From Candidatus Acidiferrales bacterium (lineage in GTDB: Bacteria > Acidobacteriota > Terriglobia > Acidiferrales > UBA7541): DNA of 5,121 bases. The stretch is from assembly GCA_030044295.1 (NCBI GenBank), contig JASHWB010000436.1:1-5121 (forward strand), read 5' to 3'. A model generated the notes under the pieces. That model saw only the letters and a program-made list of their open reading frames with translations. It had not been told where the DNA came from and ran no database searches. Below, piece after piece: positions 1 to 5,121 of the stretch. A program made the position numbers and the translations under genes. Position 1 is the first letter of the stretch; each line of letters starts with the position of its first letter.

Positions 1-73
1 ACGTGGCGCAGCCTGGTAGCGCGCACGCTTGGGGTGCGTGAGGTCGCTGGTTCAAATCCAGTCGTCCCGACCA
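1..73 (+). tRNA. tRNA-Pro (anticodon GGG), 5' end cut by window
   Basis: This is a proline tRNA whose first four bases lie outside the window. The sequence folds as a full cloverleaf. The D stem GCGC (6-9) pairs with GCGC (19-22). The anticodon stem CACGC (24-28) pairs with GCGTG (36-40) around the loop TTGGGGT (29-35), which puts the anticodon GGG at 31-33. The T stem GCTGG (46-50) pairs with CCAGT (58-62), with one G-T pair, around the loop TTCAAAT. The acceptor 3' strand CGTCCCG (63-69) is complete, followed by discriminator A and an encoded CCA (71-73). Only the last three bases of the 5' acceptor strand, ACG, are present, so the missing bases should be CGGG. The GGG anticodon reads CCC and CCU codons. 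No T-rich terminator is seen directly after it. Confidence 0.96.
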
Positions 74-142
74 TCTCACTCGACGCTGCCAGCAACGGTA
101 GCCTGTTTCAACCAAAAGGCCTTCACCCGCAGCGGACGCCTC

Positions 143-919
143 ATGCCGAACATTCTGGTTACAAACGACGATGGCATTCATGCTCCAGGCCTGCGTGCAC
201 TATCGAGCGCCATGCGTGAACTGGGCACCGTGACCACCGTCGCGCCGTCCCACGAGCGCAGCGCTTCCTCGCAATCGCTTACGCTGCGCCAGCCCATCTA
301 TTGGGACCAGATCGCCGAGCGCGAATACGCCGTGGAAGGCACTCCCGCCGACGCCATGATCCTCGCCTTTCACATGCTGCTCGGCGAAAAGCCGGACGTC
401 GTTCTTTCCGGTATCAATCCCGGCGGCAACGTCGGCGAAAACGTCTATTACTCCGGCACTGTCGGCGCAGCAATGGAGGCGGCCGTCAACGGCGTTCCAG
501 CCATCGCGATTTCCGTGGTCTATCGAGGCCTTCCGTTTGACTTTGCTCCCGCCGCGCAATTCGCGAAGGATTTGCTGCCGATCGTTTTGCAAGAGGGCCT
601 TCCACCCGGCGTAATGCTCAATGTTAATATCCCGCAGGATTGGAACGGCTCGGTGCGCTTTACCCGCCAGTCGTCGAAGATCACGCGCAACTTGCTGCAG
701 CCGGGCGCCGACCCCCGTGGTCGCCGTTATTTTTGGCTTAGCGAACAAAAGGTCGTCGAAGGCATCGAGCCCGATACCGACCACGCTGCGATCCGCGAAG
801 GCGCTGCTTCCATCACCCCGCTGCAGCTGGACCACACCCACGCGAAATCGCTGAACCACCTCTCGCACTGGGTCGGGGTCCTGGAGAAATTAGCACGCGG
901 CCGCGGATCGTCATTCTGA
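143..919 (+). CDS. surE: 5'/3'-nucleotidase SurE
   Basis: SurE is a cytoplasmic, divalent-metal-dependent phosphatase that removes phosphate from 5'- and 3'-nucleoside monophosphates; some members also act on short polyphosphate. The 258-residue product matches the usual length of about 250. Family signatures are intact: the N-terminal motif NDDGI with metal ligands D9 and D10, S40 in the APSHERS segment, N92 in SGIN, and the following GENVYYSGTVGAAMEA block. A conserved-type C-terminal stretch reads TD-x2-A, then SITPLQLD. The ATG at 143 is chosen because NILVTNDDG must lie at the extreme N-terminus; a longer open frame begins inside the tRNA and adds 38 unrelated residues. A weak AGCGGA (131-136) precedes the start by six bases. 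The gene starts 69 bases after the tRNA. Its last codons and stop fall in what looks like an intergenic repeat element, so the C-terminal RGRGSSF tail may be acquired rather than ancestral. Confidence 0.96.
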   Translation: MPNILVTNDDGIHAPGLRALSSAMRELGTVTTVAPSHERSASSQSLTLRQPIYWDQIAEREYAVEGTPADAMILAFHMLLGEKPDVVLSGINPGGNVGENVYYSGTVGAAMEAAVNGVPAIAISVVYRGLPFDFAPAAQFAKDLLPIVLQEGLPPGVMLNVNIPQDWNGSVRFTRQSSKITRNLLQPGADPRGRRYFWLSEQKVVEGIEPDTDHAAIREGAASITPLQLDHTHAKSLNHLSHWVGVLEKLARGRGSSF

Positions 920-960
920 AGAATTCCGGTGGGGCAAACGACCGAAGAATCCCTCCTCAG
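911..960 (+). repeat. Probable short dispersed repeat at the surE 3' end
   Basis: The stretch begins TCATTCTGAAGAATTCC and ends CGAAGAATCCCTCCTCAG. Seen directly: a near-identical direct repeat, GAAGAATTCC (918-927) and GAAGAATCCC (944-953), and imperfect dyad symmetry in which CTGA (916-919) can pair with TCAG (957-960) and CGGT (927-930) with ACCG (941-944). From memory, motifs of the form GTCATTCTGA ... CGAAGAATCCCTC are widespread short intergenic repeats in Acidobacteriota and some other phyla; this copy would be one with a diverged centre. It contains the surE stop codon TGA (917-919). Only one copy is present in the window, so its repetitive nature is an inference. Confidence 0.45.
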
Positions 961-977
961 CAGTGAACCCGGATCAG

Positions 978-989
978 ACAGCGTGCTGT
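978..989. other. Short palindrome ACAGC-GT-GCTGT upstream of the helicase gene
   Basis: A perfect 5+5 inverted repeat with a two-base centre lies 34 bases before the chosen helicase start. The loop is too short for a stable RNA hairpin, so if functional it would more likely be a protein-binding site on DNA. It is not the classic LexA box (CTGT-N8-ACAG); the half-sites are in the opposite order. No regulator is identified, and a match of this size can arise by chance. Confidence 0.2.
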
Positions 990-1003
990 GCTACCTTAGT
1001 TGG

Positions 1004-1020
1004 CCGCGCGAGCGCGCTGG
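1004..1020 (+). other. GC-rich inverted repeat in the helicase leader
   Basis: GCGCG (1006-1010) and CGCGC (1013-1017) are perfectly complementary around AG. The flanking CC (1004-1005) and GG (1019-1020) can extend the stem if T1018 is bulged. The element ends three bases before the ATG at 1024, where a ribosome binding site would be expected, and could reduce initiation there. If the upstream TTG at 1000 is used, the same bases encode part of the N-terminus. The two-base centre means the innermost pairs would have to open to form a real loop. Confidence 0.3.
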
Positions 1021-1023
1021 CGA

Positions 1024-2997
1024 ATGCCCAAACCGTCCATGGCGAAAAAAGTTGCTGAAGAAAAATCGGAAAAGGTAAGTATCGAAGGGATCTTCGGCCC
1101 CGGCGGCCACCTCGAAAAGCGGCATCCCGGTTACGAGTTTCGTTCCTCGCAGCTGGCAATGGCAAGACTCGCCGAGGAAGCGTTCGAAAAGCATCAGCAC
1201 GCGATCGTCGAGGCGGGCACCGGCACAGGAAAAACGCTCGCGTACCTGATACCCGCCATTCGAAGCGGTCGCCGGGTGGTGATCTCTACGGCGACGAAGT
1301 CGCTGCAAGAACAACTCTTCCAGAAAGACCTGCCTTTCCTGCAAAAACATTTCGCACCCAATCTGAAAGCCGCTCTGATGAAAGGCCGCGCCAACTTTCT
1401 CTGCCGCCAGAAAGTTCACCAAATCGAAGGTCAGGCCGTTCTGAAAGGCATCGACGAGATCGATTGGTTCTCCCAGATTCGCGACTGGGAAAAGCTCACA
1501 TCCACCGGCGACCGCAGCGAACTCACTTTTTTGCCGGACGATGCCGAACTGTGGAACCGCATCGATGCGCGTAGCGATCTATGTACGGGCCAAAAATGTT
1601 CCGAATTCCATCACTGCTTCGTCACGGCCATGCATCAGCGCGCGCAGGAAGCCGATCTGATCATCGTCAATCACCATCTTTTCTTCGCCGACCTTGCTCT
1701 CCGCCAGGACGATTTCGGCTCCATTCTGCCCGAATATTCCGCCGTGGTTTTCGACGAGGCCCACGAAATTGAGGACGTCGCCAGCGATTATTTCGGCCGC
1801 CAGCTTTCGAGCTACCGTTTCGAGGAGCTTTCGCGCGATACGGAATCCATGTTGCGCGTCTTGCGAATCGAATCGCCCGCGCTGCGCCGCAACGTGATGC
1901 GCGTCCGCGAACGCGCGCGAGCCTTCTTCGAGCGGTTCCCGGAGCGCGAAGGCCGCTATCCTTTCGGCCCCGCCGAACGCAAATCGTTCCTGGAGCAAAA
2001 TCGCGAAAATTTCGACGAGCTATCCGCCGCCGTAAAGCGCGTTGAAACCGAGCTCTCCGCGCTTTCGCCCAAGCCTGACGAAGTGATCGTCCTCGCTCGT
2101 CGCGCGGCGGAGGTCCGCCGCGAACTCTCGTTCCTTCTCGAAAGCGAGGAAAAGAGCTACGTCTATTGGTACGAGCGCCGCGGCCGGGGCGTTTTCCTGG
2201 CTGCCACTCCGATCGACGTCAGCGACATTCTGCGAGAGAAACTCTTCGAGCAATTCGACACAGTGATCCTCACCTCCGCCACACTCGCCGTCGAAGGCCG
2301 CTTCGATTACCTCAAGCAGCGCCTGGGCGTGCTGCCTTCGGCCGAATCAGTCTTGCCCGCTGAATTTGACTACGCCTCGCAAGCGCTGCTTTACGTTCCC
2401 GGCGAAATGCCCGACGTGCGCAATCCGTCCTTCGCCTCGTGCGCCGCGCGCGAAATCGCGGGCTTGCTGGAGATCTCGCAAGGCCGCGCCTTTTGCCTGT
2501 TCACCAGCTACGCGCAAATGAAGGACGTTTACGAGCGCGTCGAGAGCTGCGTTTCGTTCCCGCTTCTGTTACAGGGCACCGCGCCCCGCTCCGTGCTGCT
2601 CGACCGCTTCCGTGTCACTCCCAACGCCGTCCTCTTTGCCACCTCGAGTTTCTGGCAGGGGGTGGATGTGCCCGGTTCGCAGCTCTCGTGCGTGATTATC
2701 GACAAGCTGCCATTTGCCGTTCCGAGTGACCCCATTGTCGCCGCCCGCGTCCGCGCCCTAATGGACGACGGCCGCAACGCATTTGCCGAGTATCAAGTCC
2801 CCGAAGCGGTGCTCGCCCTCAAGCAGGGCTTCGGCCGCCTGATCCGCTCCAAGTCTGATAGTGGCATCCTCTCCATTCTCGACAACCGCATCCGCCGCAT
2901 GCAATATGGTAAAATTTTCCTCGAGTCATTGCCTGCTTATACCGTTACGCAGGATCTCGCCGAGGTTGCGCGCTTTATGGAGAAGCACTCCGAATAA
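1024..2997 (+). CDS. DinG/YoaA-family ATP-dependent DNA helicase with Fe-S cluster
   Basis: This is a superfamily 2 helicase of the XPD/DinG group, which unwinds DNA 5' to 3' and acts on repair intermediates such as R-loops, D-loops and forked DNA. With 657 residues it is close to YoaA in size and has no N-terminal exonuclease domain. Motifs in order: Q-motif-like YEFRSSQ (37-43); Walker A AGTGTGKT with K70; four cysteines C127, C187, C192 and C198 in the spacing expected for a 4Fe-4S cluster; VNHHLFF (215-221); Walker B DEAH (244-247); TSATL (417-421); motif V SSFWQGVD (541-548); and motif VI QGFGRLIRS with the arginine fingers (601-609). The start is uncertain: ATG 1024 is preferred, but TTG 1000 (adding MAARARWR) and ATG 1039 are in frame, and none has a good Shine-Dalgarno sequence. 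It follows surE by 104 bases. DinG and YoaA cannot be separated by eye, so no symbol is given. Confidence 0.94.
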   Translation: MPKPSMAKKVAEEKSEKVSIEGIFGPGGHLEKRHPGYEFRSSQLAMARLAEEAFEKHQHAIVEAGTGTGKTLAYLIPAIRSGRRVVISTATKSLQEQLFQKDLPFLQKHFAPNLKAALMKGRANFLCRQKVHQIEGQAVLKGIDEIDWFSQIRDWEKLTSTGDRSELTFLPDDAELWNRIDARSDLCTGQKCSEFHHCFVTAMHQRAQEADLIIVNHHLFFADLALRQDDFGSILPEYSAVVFDEAHEIEDVASDYFGRQLSSYRFEELSRDTESMLRVLRIESPALRRNVMRVRERARAFFERFPEREGRYPFGPAERKSFLEQNRENFDELSAAVKRVETELSALSPKPDEVIVLARRAAEVRRELSFLLESEEKSYVYWYERRGRGVFLAATPIDVSDILREKLFEQFDTVILTSATLAVEGRFDYLKQRLGVLPSAESVLPAEFDYASQALLYVPGEMPDVRNPSFASCAAREIAGLLEISQGRAFCLFTSYAQMKDVYERVESCVSFPLLLQGTAPRSVLLDRFRVTPNAVLFATSSFWQGVDVPGSQLSCVIIDKLPFAVPSDPIVAARVRALMDDGRNAFAEYQVPEAVLALKQGFGRLIRSKSDSGILSILDNRIRRMQYGKIFLESLPAYTVTQDLAEVARFMEKHSE

Positions 2998-3050
2998 GCG
3001 CTTCGCGGCGAGACGTGTACGCCGTTGGCCGAATCGATGGGCTCGGGCTC

Positions 3051-3055
3051 AGGGG
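3051..3055 (+). promoter_or_regulatory. Ribosome binding site deciding the queD start
   Basis: AGGGG ends seven bases before ATG 3063 but only one base before ATG 3057. The spacing fits a start at 3063 and nearly excludes 3057, although both are in frame and differ by two residues. The GTG at 3015 has no such site. Confidence 0.65.
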
Positions 3056-3062
3056 AATGTCC

Positions 3063-3437
3063 ATGTACGAAGTCAGCGTCGAAGAGACGTTCGCCGCCGC
3101 TCACAATCTGCGAAATTACAAGGGCAAGTGCGAAGATCTCCACGGCCACAATTACAAGATTCGTGTTGTCTTGACCGGTAAGGAACTCGATTCCACCGGC
3201 CTGCTCTACGATTTCGTGAATCTCAAGCAGGTGATTCGCTCGATTATCGCCTCGCTCGATCATAAATATCTCAATGAGCTTCCGCCTTTCGACTCGCTGA
3301 ATCCCTCGGCGGAAAATCTGGCGCGGCATATCTACGACCAGGCGACGCGGCAGCTTCCAGCTTCTCCGAATGGCGCCGGGATTTCCAGTATCACGGTTTG
3401 GGAAACGGAGACCACCGCAGCCACGTACCGGCCGTAA
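3063..3437 (+). CDS. queD: 6-carboxy-5,6,7,8-tetrahydropterin synthase QueD
   Basis: QueD converts 7,8-dihydroneopterin triphosphate to 6-carboxytetrahydropterin, releasing acetaldehyde and triphosphate; this is the first committed step toward preQ0. The 124-residue product has the size of bacterial QueD. The zinc ligands are H14 (in AAAHNLR) and H27 and H29 (in CEDLHGHNY); the catalytic cysteine is C23, giving the QueD-type C-x3-H-x-H arrangement. The catalytic pair D66-H67 lies in LDHKYLN, and the pterin-binding glutamate is probably E114 in VWET. Retention of C23 with this spacing favours QueD over eukaryotic-type PTPS. ATG 3063 is chosen from the AGGGG spacing and because the protein then opens directly with the first beta strand (MYEVSVEETF); 3057 and GTG 3015 are longer in-frame alternatives. 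It is the first gene of a queD-queE-queC cluster, 65 bases after the helicase stop. Confidence 0.95.
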   Translation: MYEVSVEETFAAAHNLRNYKGKCEDLHGHNYKIRVVLTGKELDSTGLLYDFVNLKQVIRSIIASLDHKYLNELPPFDSLNPSAENLARHIYDQATRQLPASPNGAGISSITVWETETTAATYRP

Positions 3438-3483
3438 CTGAGTCGCGTTTGCGCGCGCCGCAATTGTTTGGCGGATGTCTTGC

Positions 3484-4161
3484 ATGGTCATCACGGAAAT
3501 CTTCAAATCGATTCAGGGTGAGGGCACTCGCGCCGGTCTGCCTTGCATTTTCGTGCGGCTCACCGGCTGCAATCTTCGCTGCGTCTGGTGCGACACAGAA
3601 TACGCCTTCCATGGCGGGACGAAATATACGCTGGACGAAATTCTCGCGGAAGTCTGCTCGCTGTCAGGTGAGGGCGATAACTGCGTGCCGCTCGTCGAAA
3701 TCACCGGCGGCGAGCCGCTGCTGCAAAGAGAAACTCCGGCCCTTGCCGAAAAGCTGCTAGCGGACCGCTACACGGTTCTGATCGAAACCAGCGGCGAACG
3801 CTTTGTCGGCGCCCTGCCGCGCGAAGTGATCAAGATCGTCGATGTAAAATGCCCCGACTCCGGTGAAAGCGGCACCTTCGATATGGCTAATCTCAATGCC
3901 ATCGATACTAAGGATGAAGTCAAATTCGTAATCGCTAGCCGCCGGGATTACGATTTTTCGCGAGGTTTCGTCGCGCAGCATTCGCTGTCAAATCGCGTGA
4001 ATCAGGTTATCTTTTCACCCGCGTTTCCCGATCCGTCGGGCCGTTGGCAAGGCCTCGAGTCGCGCCAACTCGCCGAATGGATTCTGGCCGATCGGTTGCC
4101 GGTACGGCTCGGGCTGCAATTGCACAAGTTCATCTGGGATCCTGCGATGAAAGGAGTATAG
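3484..4161 (+). CDS. queE: 7-carboxy-7-deazaguanine synthase QueE
   Basis: QueE is a radical S-adenosylmethionine enzyme that contracts the ring of 6-carboxytetrahydropterin, with loss of ammonia, to give 7-carboxy-7-deazaguanine. The 225 residues match the usual length. Signatures: the N-terminal ITEIFKSIQGEG substrate-binding block (3-14); the 4Fe-4S motif C29-x3-C33-x2-C36 in the canonical radical SAM spacing; the SAM-binding EITGGEP (72-78); DVKCPDSGE in the middle; and the terminal LQLHKFIWDP. The start is ambiguous. ATG 3475 adds three residues (MSC) but abuts GGCGG (3470-3474), whereas ATG 3484 sits nine bases after that site, so 3484 is preferred. It lies 46 bases after queD and eight bases before queC, consistent with one transcript. 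Its product is the direct substrate of the next gene's enzyme. Confidence 0.95.
   Translation: MVITEIFKSIQGEGTRAGLPCIFVRLTGCNLRCVWCDTEYAFHGGTKYTLDEILAEVCSLSGEGDNCVPLVEITGGEPLLQRETPALAEKLLADRYTVLIETSGERFVGALPREVIKIVDVKCPDSGESGTFDMANLNAIDTKDEVKFVIASRRDYDFSRGFVAQHSLSNRVNQVIFSPAFPDPSGRWQGLESRQLAEWILADRLPVRLGLQLHKFIWDPAMKGV
4151..4156 (+). promoter_or_regulatory. Ribosome binding site for queC, inside the end of queE
   Basis: AAGGAG is a near-perfect anti-16S match lying within the last codons of queE. It is 13 bases from the GTG at 4170, longer than the usual 5-9. No other start codon in the queC frame lies closer. Its position suggests translational coupling: ribosomes finishing queE would expose the site and re-initiate on queC. 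Confidence 0.6.
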
Positions 4162-4169
4162 GTCGCAAC

Positions 4170-4865
4170 GTGGCGGAGAAACCCAAAGCCGTCGTGCTGC
4201 TTAGCGGGGGAATGGATTCCTGCGTCACCGCGGCCATCGCCAACCAGACGCATCGCCTGGCACTACTGCATGCCAGCTACGGCCAGCGTACCGAGCGCCG
4301 CGAACGCCGCTCGTTCGACGAAATCGCCGATTTTTACAACGCCCACGAGCGGCTTGTCGTTCGCTTCGACGCACTTTCTCAAATTGGTGGCTCGGCACTG
4401 ACCGACCGCGGCATCGCTGTGCCAGAAAAAGGCGAGGCGCTTGCGCCCGAAGTCACAATCCCCATGAGCTACGTCCCGTTTCGCAACGCCCATTTCCTCT
4501 CCGCGGCCGTTAGTTGGGCGGAAGTCATTGGCGCTACGGCCATTTTCATCGGCGCTGTGGCGGAAGATAGCTCTGGCTACCCGGATTGCCGTCCGGAGTA
4601 TTATCGTGCATTCGAGGCGTTGATTCGCGAAGGCACGCGGCCCGAGACGCACATCGCGATCGTCACTCCTGTAATCGCCATGCGGAAAAGCCAAATCGTG
4701 CAGCGTGCGGTAGAAATCGGCGCGCCTCTCGACCGTACTTGGTCGTGCTATCAGTTCGAGGATGAGGCTTGCGGAGTCTGCGATAGCTGCCGCCTGCGCC
4801 TGGCCGCTTTCGCCGGGGCCGGACTCCGCGACCCTATCGCATATCGGGTACAAGTTGCGCGATAA
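4170..4865 (+). CDS. queC: 7-cyano-7-deazaguanine (preQ0) synthase QueC
   Basis: QueC converts 7-carboxy-7-deazaguanine to preQ0 using two ATP and ammonia, by adenylation through an amide intermediate. The 231 residues equal the typical family length. Seen in the sequence: the PP-loop nucleotide-binding motif SGGMDS (12-17); HASYGQRTERRE (34-45), characteristic of the family; YVPFRNAHFLS (101-111); SGYPDCRPEYY (135-145), the substrate-side block; and the zinc site C193, C201, C204 and C207 in the CYQ...CGVCDSC pattern. The start is the GTG at 4170, giving MAEKPKAVVLLSGGMDS with the PP-loop at the expected depth. The open frame reaches back to a TTG at 4044, but those 42 residues overlap queE and resemble nothing in the family. 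QueC closes the preQ0 cassette; no queF or tgt follows in the window. Confidence 0.96.
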   Translation: MAEKPKAVVLLSGGMDSCVTAAIANQTHRLALLHASYGQRTERRERRSFDEIADFYNAHERLVVRFDALSQIGGSALTDRGIAVPEKGEALAPEVTIPMSYVPFRNAHFLSAAVSWAEVIGATAIFIGAVAEDSSGYPDCRPEYYRAFEALIREGTRPETHIAIVTPVIAMRKSQIVQRAVEIGAPLDRTWSCYQFEDEACGVCDSCRLRLAAFAGAGLRDPIAYRVQVAR

Positions 4866-4881
4866 TATCCTGGGTTTCTGG

Positions 4882-4904
4882 CGCACCCCGTACGCCGGGG
4901 CGTG
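4882..4904 (+). terminator. Possible GC-rich hairpin terminator after queC
   Basis: CGCACCCCG (4882-4890) can pair with CGGGGCGTG (4896-4904) around the loop TACGC, with a core of five perfect GC pairs, one A-C mismatch and one G-T pair. It lies 16 bases past the queC stop, where a transcript end is plausible before the functionally unrelated next gene. There is no T-tract after it (AAATGC follows), so it is not a classical intrinsic terminator; it could be an RNA 3'-end stabiliser, an attenuating structure or chance. Confidence 0.35.
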
Positions 4905-4934
4905 AAATGCTTGGCCGTGCCACAATCAATATCC

Positions 4935-4941
4935 GAGGGGG
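4935..4941 (+). promoter_or_regulatory. Ribosome binding site of the last gene
   Basis: The purine run GAGGGGG followed by an A-rich spacer lies ten bases before ATG 4952. It is the strongest Shine-Dalgarno-like run in the window apart from AAGGAG before queC, and it supports the start even though the gene is cut off. Confidence 0.6.
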
Positions 4942-4951
4942 AAAAAACGAC

Positions 4952-5121
4952 ATGAGGCGATTGATTCCTGTATGGCTCGCGCTGGTCGCCGCTTTCTTAT
5001 TTCCGGCCATCGTTGCGGCGCAAACCGCCAGCGTTCACGGCCAGGTCCTCGACAAGGACGGCAAGCCCTGGGTCGGCGTCTCGGTTCAGTTAAAAGGTGA
5101 AAACGGGCAGACGTTCAATCT
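4952..5121 (+). CDS. Secreted protein with carboxypeptidase regulatory-like N-terminus, 3' end outside window
   Basis: Only 56 complete codons are present and the frame is open at the window edge. Residues 1-23 form a classical Sec signal peptide: MRR at the positive end, a hydrophobic core through about residue 20, and a cleavage site after VAA, before QTASV. The mature part begins HGQVLDKDGKPWVGVSVQLK, which fits the first strands of a carboxypeptidase regulatory-like (CarboxypepD_reg, transthyretin-like) beta-sandwich: G-x-V-x-D-x2-G-x-P, then V-x-V. This fold opens many exported Acidobacteriota and Bacteroidota proteins, including TonB-dependent receptors and TPR proteins, so the full function cannot be told from this piece. 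A signal-peptidase I site is favoured over a lipoprotein because no cysteine lies near the cleavage point. It lies 86 bases after queC and is probably not part of the preQ0 pathway. Confidence 0.8.
   Translation, partial: MRRLIPVWLALVAAFLFPAIVAAQTASVHGQVLDKDGKPWVGVSVQLKGENGQTFN

Noticed and set aside
46..73. tRNA 3' end as a phage or island attachment site
   Set aside because: No second copy of the tRNA 3' end and no integrase gene are found; the downstream genes are housekeeping.
29..142. N-terminal extension of the surE open frame into the tRNA gene
   Set aside because: It would translate tRNA sequence and adds 38 residues ahead of the conserved NDDGI region, which belongs at the N-terminus.
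200..868. Long minus-strand open frame of 222 codons opposite surE
   Set aside because: Its translation shows no family motif and it lies fully antisense to a well-conserved gene; third-position GC bias creates such frames.
3015..3062. GTG start for a 140-residue QueD
   Set aside because: It has no ribosome binding site, and the added residues precede the normal first beta strand of the fold.
4044..4169. Upstream extension of queC overlapping queE
   Set aside because: The 42 extra residues are out-of-frame queE sequence; the GTG at 4170 gives the standard QueC length and N-terminus.
4263..4925. Long minus-strand open frame of 220 codons opposite queC
   Set aside because: It is antisense to QueC motifs throughout and has no recognisable domain; it is a GC-bias shadow.
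4866..4951. Sigma-70 promoter for the last gene
   Set aside because: AT-rich hexamer-like pieces such as CAATAT exist, but none pairs with a -35-like element at proper spacing.
1..5121. CRISPR array, insertion sequence, toxin-antitoxin or defence module
   Set aside because: No regularly spaced repeats, transposase, terminal inverted repeats or small paired genes are visible; nearly all of the sequence is accounted for by conserved genes.

Overview
The window is a compact, all plus-strand stretch of ordinary bacterial chromosome. It holds the 3' part of a tRNA-Pro(GGG) gene, surE, a DinG/YoaA-type iron-sulfur helicase, the three preQ0 genes queD-queE-queC, and the 5' end of a secreted protein gene cut by the window edge. 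The moderately high GC content, the gene set and the last gene (signal peptide followed by a carboxypeptidase-regulatory-like start) resemble Acidobacteriota. That placement is an inference from gene style, not a proof.

Layout: 1-73 tRNA-Pro lacking its first four bases; 143-919 SurE nucleotidase; 920-1023 intergenic DNA with a short imperfect repeat element and two small inverted repeats; 1024-2997 helicase; 3063-3437 QueD; 3484-4161 QueE; 4170-4865 QueC; 4866-4951 a gap with a GC-rich hairpin and a strong ribosome binding site; 4952-5121 the start of an exported protein. No gap exceeds 300 bases.

How the genes work together: QueD, QueE and QueC catalyse consecutive steps from 7,8-dihydroneopterin triphosphate to preQ0, the precursor of queuosine in tRNA and of other 7-deazaguanines. 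The GTP cyclohydrolase (FolE) before them and QueF and Tgt after them are not in this window. SurE (nucleotide phosphatase) and the helicase (DNA repair) have no evident mechanistic link to that pathway; they are same-strand neighbours that may share read-through transcription.

I found no undescribed system. All complete genes are well-conserved families with intact key residues. The items most worth a second look are start-codon choices (queD, queE, helicase), a probable dispersed repeat that supplies the surE stop codon, and the truncated secreted protein at the right edge.
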